Shown: positions 60,036-64,000 of the stretch, piece by piece
Layout: each line of letters opens with the position of its first letter
Numbering within the stretch: position 1 is the first letter of the stretch
DNA from: Lachnospiraceae bacterium
GTDB lineage: Bacteria > Bacillota > Clostridia > Lachnospirales > Lachnospiraceae
Length of the DNA stretch: 64,000 nucleotides
NCBI GenBank assembly: GCA_910574285.1
Contig: CAJTAL010000005.1
Location: forward strand, 62,001-126,000
Direction: 5' to 3'
Position numbers and translations under genes: made by a program
Notes under the pieces: generated by a model
What the model was told of the DNA's origin: nothing
What the model saw: the letters and a program-made list of their open reading frames with translations, nothing else
Database searches by the model: none

Positions 60036-61124
60036 TTATTCCGCTTCTCCGCCAGATTCCGCTTCTTCTTCGGCGTCCGCCACATCGTCTGTCTTCACAT
60101 CATTTGCATATGGATCTTTTTCTACATCTTTGAGGGTCACCTTAATGTCCTTGAAGCTGATCTTATCCCACACTTCGTCATTTACTTCGATCTTGGCTTC
60201 ATCCCGCAATTTTTTACAGGTATCCAGATAAAGCTCTTCCTTCCTGTCTTCGACGATGCTTTCTTTCTTTTCGTCCGTCGCCCCGCGGTCCAGCAGACTG
60301 GTCACTTTCGCCACATAACAGCCATAGTCCGTCTCGATCACGTCCGTAACCTCGCCTTCCTTAAGCTTATCCGCAGCTTCGATCAGCTCCTCCGACGGAA
60401 CTGCAGACAGGGCGTCAAATGTTTTATCCTTTACTTCCATCTCCTGTTCCTTGGCGCATGCTTCAAAATCTTTTCCTTCCTTGACAGCTTTGGCAAAATC
60501 CTCTGCTTTTGCTTTGATCTCGGACTTCTCTTTATCCGTCAAATCCTTGTAATACCCTTCATCATCTTTGATTTTATATGTGAAGTTTACATACTGCATG
60601 CTTTTCTGCGCCGCTTCTTCATCTGTAACTTCCGTTTCGGCGGTGCTCTCAATCACTTCCTGCATCTTCATCTGGACAGCCATCAAGGTTACGACACGCT
60701 CTACCGCCTGGTCTGAACCGGATACTTTCTCCTTATCTTCCAATGGATTCTTCTCTCCGAAGTCCTTCGCCGCATCCTTGATCACCTGCTTCTCTTCGTC
60801 GGAAAGAGAGACGTCATAATCGCCCATATGCTGCTCTAACAGTACCATATCTTCCAGATCCTCCAATACGGCGGCTTTCACGGACTCTTCATAGCTCTTA
60901 CCCTTCGTCGCTTCGGAATCCCACATATTATCTCCCAGATACGCGGAATAATATGTCTCGTATTGTGCCTGTATATATCTTGCATAGAAATTAGCAACTT
61001 CCGCCGTAATCTTCTGCTCTCCCACCGTCACAACCACATCATCCGCATCAAATGAACTACATCCTGCCAGAGAAGATACCGTCAACATCCCTGCCAGTAT
61101 ACATGTTACTATCTTTTTTTTCAT
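60036..61124 (-). CDS. PrsA-like lipoprotein foldase (parvulin-type peptidyl-prolyl isomerase)
   Basis: 362 residues. Signal peptide with lipobox SLAGC (Cys about 22), so a membrane-anchored lipoprotein. An N-terminal SurA/PrsA-like chaperone region is followed by a parvulin-like domain (about 180-300), with AEDFAKAVKEGKDFEACAK and LKEGEVTDVIETDYGCYVAKV. The C-terminus is acidic (DVADAEEEAESGGEAE). GGAGG lies before the ATG. Downstream of mfd on the same strand. Confidence 0.88.
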   Translation of the reverse strand: MKKKIVTCILAGMLTVSSLAGCSSFDADDVVVTVGEQKITAEVANFYARYIQAQYETYYSAYLGDNMWDSEATKGKSYEESVKAAVLEDLEDMVLLEQHMGDYDVSLSDEEKQVIKDAAKDFGEKNPLEDKEKVSGSDQAVERVVTLMAVQMKMQEVIESTAETEVTDEEAAQKSMQYVNFTYKIKDDEGYYKDLTDKEKSEIKAKAEDFAKAVKEGKDFEACAKEQEMEVKDKTFDALSAVPSEELIEAADKLKEGEVTDVIETDYGCYVAKVTSLLDRGATDEKKESIVEDRKEELYLDTCKKLRDEAKIEVNDEVWDKISFKDIKVTLKDVEKDPYANDVKTDDVADAEEEAESGGEAE

Positions 61125-61194
61125 TCCTCTATATCCTCCTTAGAGCCATACATCTATCTTAAGTACTGCCAATCTTATTTATTATACTCCGTTT

Positions 61195-64000
61195 TTACTC
61201 CTCAATCAATCCCCTTATTCCATTTAACACATTTTTCACAACATCAAAGACATCCGTCCCCTTTTCTTTCCGGCTCTTACCCTTCTTTTGATACACAAAA
61301 CACGGAACTGAAGACTCGGTCCTGATGGACAATTCTCCTTTAAACTGCTCCAGCAGTTTCGGAATCCTGCAGGTATCTATCTTCGCCTTCTCATACATAG
61401 TGAACTGATACGTCTCGCCTTTCTGTTCTATGGCAGTCACATATATGCTGTGAGCAAATGCTTTCAGGCTCGCGGCTTCCAGAAGCTTCTCCACTTTCTT
61501 AGGAAGATCTCCGAAACGGTCCGTCAATTCCTCAATCATATCTTCTTTCTCGTCTTCATTTTCAATCGCGGCAATCCGTTTGTATATATCCAGCTTCTGA
61601 TACTCATTGGGAATATAAGAATCCGGAATGTATGCATCCACATTCAGTTCCAGCGTAGTGACGAAGTCTGTCTCCTCCATCTCTCCCTTAAGAAGCTTCA
61701 CTGCTTCATTGAGCATCTTACAATACATATCATAACCGACTGCCTCCATATGCCCGTGCTGTTCCGCTCCCAGCAGATTCCCCGCTCCGCGGATCTCAAG
61801 ATCCCGCATCGCGATCTTGAACCCGGAACCAAGATCCGTGAATTCACGGATTGCCGCCAGGCGCTTTTCCGCAACCTCTTTAAGCATCTTATCTCTTCGG
61901 TATAACAAAAACGCATATGCCATACGGTTGGAACGCCCTACTCTTCCCCTGAGCTGATATAACTGCGATAATCCCAACCTGTCCGCGTCATGGATGATCA
62001 TCGTATTTACGTTGGAGATATCAAGCCCCGTCTCTATGATCGTCGTAGAGACCAGCACATCGATCTCTCCGTTGATAAATTCATACATGATCTTCTCCAA
62101 CTGATGCTCCCGCATCTGTCCATGGGCGAACTCTACCGACGCTTCCGGAACCAGCTTCTGGACATGCGCCGTAATCTCTGCGATATCCTCTACCCGGTTA
62201 TAGACATAATAGACCTGTCCCTGCCTCGCGCACTCCCGCTCGATGGCCTCGCGCACCATCTCGTCATTATACTCCATAACATACGTCTGGATGGGCATAC
62301 GGTCATTCGGCGCTTCTTCCAGAACACTCATGTCCCGGATTCCGATCAGACTCATATGAAGCGTCCGCGGAATCGGCGTCGCCGTCAGGGTCAGTACATC
62401 TACATTTTCCTTTAATTTCTTGATTTTCTCCTTATGCTGCACGCCAAACCGCTGCTCCTCGTCGATGATCAGAAGCCCCAGATCTTTGAACTTCAGATCG
62501 TCTCCAAGAACCCGGTGAGTCCCCACAACGATATCCACCAGTCCGCGCTTCGTATCCTCCACGGTCTTCTTCTGCTGTGCAGGCGTCCTGAATCTGCACA
62601 TGAGATCCACTCTCACGGGAAAATCCTTCATACGCTGAAGGAATGTGTTATAGTGCTGCTGCGCCAGTATCGTAGTCGGCACAAGATACACTACCTGCTT
62701 ATCCTCCTGCACGGCTTTGAACGCCGCCCGGATCGCGATCTCTGTCTTCCCATATCCTACGTCTCCGCAGATCAGGCGGTCCATGATCTTTTGACTCTGC
62801 ATATCCCGCTTGACCGCTTCTATGGCAAGCAACTGGTCCTCTGTCTCCTCGAAGGGAAACATCTCCTCGAATTCTTTCTGCCAGATCGTATCTTCTCCGT
62901 AGATATAACCTTTTTGCTCCTGCCTCGCGGCATATAATTTTACCAGGTCTCTCGCGATCTCCCTCACTGCTCCCCGGACCCGGGTCTTGGTCTTATTCCA
63001 TTCCTGGGTTCCCAGGCGGTTAAGCTTCGGCTTTTTTGCGTCGGCGCTGGCGTATTTCTGAATCAGATCCATCTGTGTCGCCGGAATATAGAGATTACCG
63101 CCCTGGGCATATGAGATCTTCATATAATCCTTGGCAATCTTGTCCACCTCGATCTTCTCGATCCCCTGATAGATACCAAGTCCATGATTCTCATGTACGA
63201 CGTAATCCCCGGGCTTCAATTCCGCAAAATCCTGAATCCTGCGACCTTCATAGAGCTTCCGCTTCTTCTTTTTCTTTACTTTTCCGAATATATCCGTCTC
63301 AGAGATTACCGTATACTTCAGCATAGGATATTCATATCCCTCCGCAACATACCCGTATGCCGTCATGATCTCTCCGGGTTTTACTTCCCGGTCCATGTCG
63401 TCGCTGTAGTAACTGCTTAAGTTATAATCCCTCAGATCCTCCGCAAGCCTCTTTGCCCTGGTCCTGGAACCTGACAGAAGCACGGCTCTGTATCCGTTTC
63501 TCTTCAGACGCTTCAGATCCTGGGTCAGCATTTCAAAACTGCTGTTATACGGATTGACATTCTTCGTATGCAAACTGTAGGACTCCCTGGCCGCCAGTCC
63601 CTTACAGCGCATATCCAGGGCAAAAAAACCAACGCTGCTGTAGGCATTCATCTTCTCCGCTATCTCTTCCGTACTATACAGCCGCACTTCCCCGTCTGTC
63701 AGCTCATACCCGCTCTCCACACGCTTCTTCTGAGCCTCCATAAATTCTTCTTCCACACCGCGCCCCTTTTCCAGCAGGCGAACGGGTTCGTCCAGAAATA
63801 ATATCGTATCACCGGCCGGAAAATAATCGAGAAAGGATACCCTTCCTTCCTCTTCCCGCGGAAATTCTACGGCAGGACAGATCGAGATCTCCTGCAGATT
63901 CTCGATCGACCGCTGAGTCTCCACATCGAAAGTACGGATAGAATCCACCTCGTCGTCCCATAATTCAACACGGACAGGCTGCTCCTCGGTCAGAGGATAG
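61195..64000 (-). CDS. mfd: Transcription-repair coupling factor Mfd (5' end outside window)
   Basis: About 935 residues are visible; full Mfd has about 1150, and the frame is open to the last base (with [14 protein letters not shown] upstream of the GTG at 63948), so it is truncated by the window. From N to C: the end of the UvrB-like domain, a CarD-like RNA-polymerase-binding domain ([20 protein letters not shown]), helicase motif [10 protein letters not shown], motif II DEEQ, motif [13 protein letters not shown], the TRG region and the C-terminal autoinhibitory domain. Mfd removes stalled RNA polymerase and recruits UvrA. Confidence 0.97.
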   Translation of the reverse strand, partial: YPLTEEQPVRVELWDDEVDSIRTFDVETQRSIENLQEISICPAVEFPREEEGRVSFLDYFPAGDTILFLDEPVRLLEKGRGVEEEFMEAQKKRVESGYELTDGEVRLYSTEEIAEKMNAYSSVGFFALDMRCKGLAARESYSLHTKNVNPYNSSFEMLTQDLKRLKRNGYRAVLLSGSRTRAKRLAEDLRDYNLSSYYSDDMDREVKPGEIMTAYGYVAEGYEYPMLKYTVISETDIFGKVKKKKKRKLYEGRRIQDFAELKPGDYVVHENHGLGIYQGIEKIEVDKIAKDYMKISYAQGGNLYIPATQMDLIQKYASADAKKPKLNRLGTQEWNKTKTRVRGAVREIARDLVKLYAARQEQKGYIYGEDTIWQKEFEEMFPFEETEDQLLAIEAVKRDMQSQKIMDRLICGDVGYGKTEIAIRAAFKAVQEDKQVVYLVPTTILAQQHYNTFLQRMKDFPVRVDLMCRFRTPAQQKKTVEDTKRGLVDIVVGTHRVLGDDLKFKDLGLLIIDEEQRFGVQHKEKIKKLKENVDVLTLTATPIPRTLHMSLIGIRDMSVLEEAPNDRMPIQTYVMEYNDEMVREAIERECARQGQVYYVYNRVEDIAEITAHVQKLVPEASVEFAHGQMREHQLEKIMYEFINGEIDVLVSTTIIETGLDISNVNTMIIHDADRLGLSQLYQLRGRVGRSNRMAYAFLLYRRDKMLKEVAEKRLAAIREFTDLGSGFKIAMRDLEIRGAGNLLGAEQHGHMEAVGYDMYCKMLNEAVKLLKGEMEETDFVTTLELNVDAYIPDSYIPNEYQKLDIYKRIAAIENEDEKEDMIEELTDRFGDLPKKVEKLLEAASLKAFAHSIYVTAIEQKGETYQFTMYEKAKIDTCRIPKLLEQFKGELSIRTESSVPCFVYQKKGKSRKEKGTDVFDVVKNVLNGIRGLIEE

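Overview
The window looks like a chromosomal segment from a Gram-positive, spore-forming Clostridia member, most likely a gut Lachnospiraceae. The reasons are the cysE-cysS-mrnC-rlmB-sigH gene order headed by a T-box leader, a CBS/DRTGG-type manganese pyrophosphatase, an S1-domain protein, Hsp33, a PrsA-type lipoprotein foldase, strong AGGAGG ribosome binding sites and consensus sigma-A promoters. The species cannot be fixed from sequence alone.

Layout. 1-8.3 kb holds housekeeping genes: a MATE exporter cut by the window edge, a flavin reductase, ppaC, an S1 protein, nadE, hslO and a methyltransferase. 8.5-14.3 kb is an envelope/efflux module: a secreted protein built from 14-residue repeats, an MMPL/RND-type transporter, and a divergent TetR regulator with three matching operator copies between them. 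14.4-21.4 kb has a sodium-dependent transporter, a B3/B4-domain protein, tRNA-Thr and the cysE-cysS-mrnC-rlmB-sigH operon behind a Cys-type T-box.

21.4-50.1 kb is one large minus-strand surface-polysaccharide region. Its upstream part (50.1 to 41.7 kb) is a Gram-positive Pel-like module in the order pelD-pelE-pelA(deacetylase-like)-pelF-pelG. It is followed by a DUF2304 protein, a GT4, a GT2 and a DUF4874/DUF4832 protein. From about 38 to 24 kb the DNA becomes visibly more AT-rich. This part encodes a large multi-spanning membrane protein, a Stealth-type sugar-phosphate transferase, a Wzx-like flippase, a second DUF4832 protein, three GT2 enzymes, an ABC exporter, a polysaccharide pyruvyl transferase and a DUF1919 protein. 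It ends with a GT2 and an F420-hydrogenase-beta-like FeS protein. A probable par/Fst-like type I toxin-antitoxin locus lies inside the cluster (23.9-24.2 kb). An 11-G tract occupies the -35 position of one internal promoter (31.17 kb). Two related terminator hairpins with complementary loops lie just upstream of pelD.

50.7-64 kb contains an OmpR/HisKA two-component system next to the pel module and a DedA protein with an 11-bp tandem repeat upstream. It also has a GNAT/Eis-like acetyltransferase, ispF with a Cys-rich tail, a GHKL/LytTR two-component pair, an SPFH/NfeD pair, yqeY, a PrsA-like foldase and mfd (cut by the window end).

Working model: PelD reads cyclic-di-GMP through an RxxD motif and, with PelE, PelF and PelG, makes and exports a cationic-type polysaccharide. 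The AT-rich half assembles a second, pyruvylated and phosphate-linked glycan through a flippase pathway. The two DUF4832 proteins may supply glycoside-hydrolase-like trimming that the PelA-like protein lacks.
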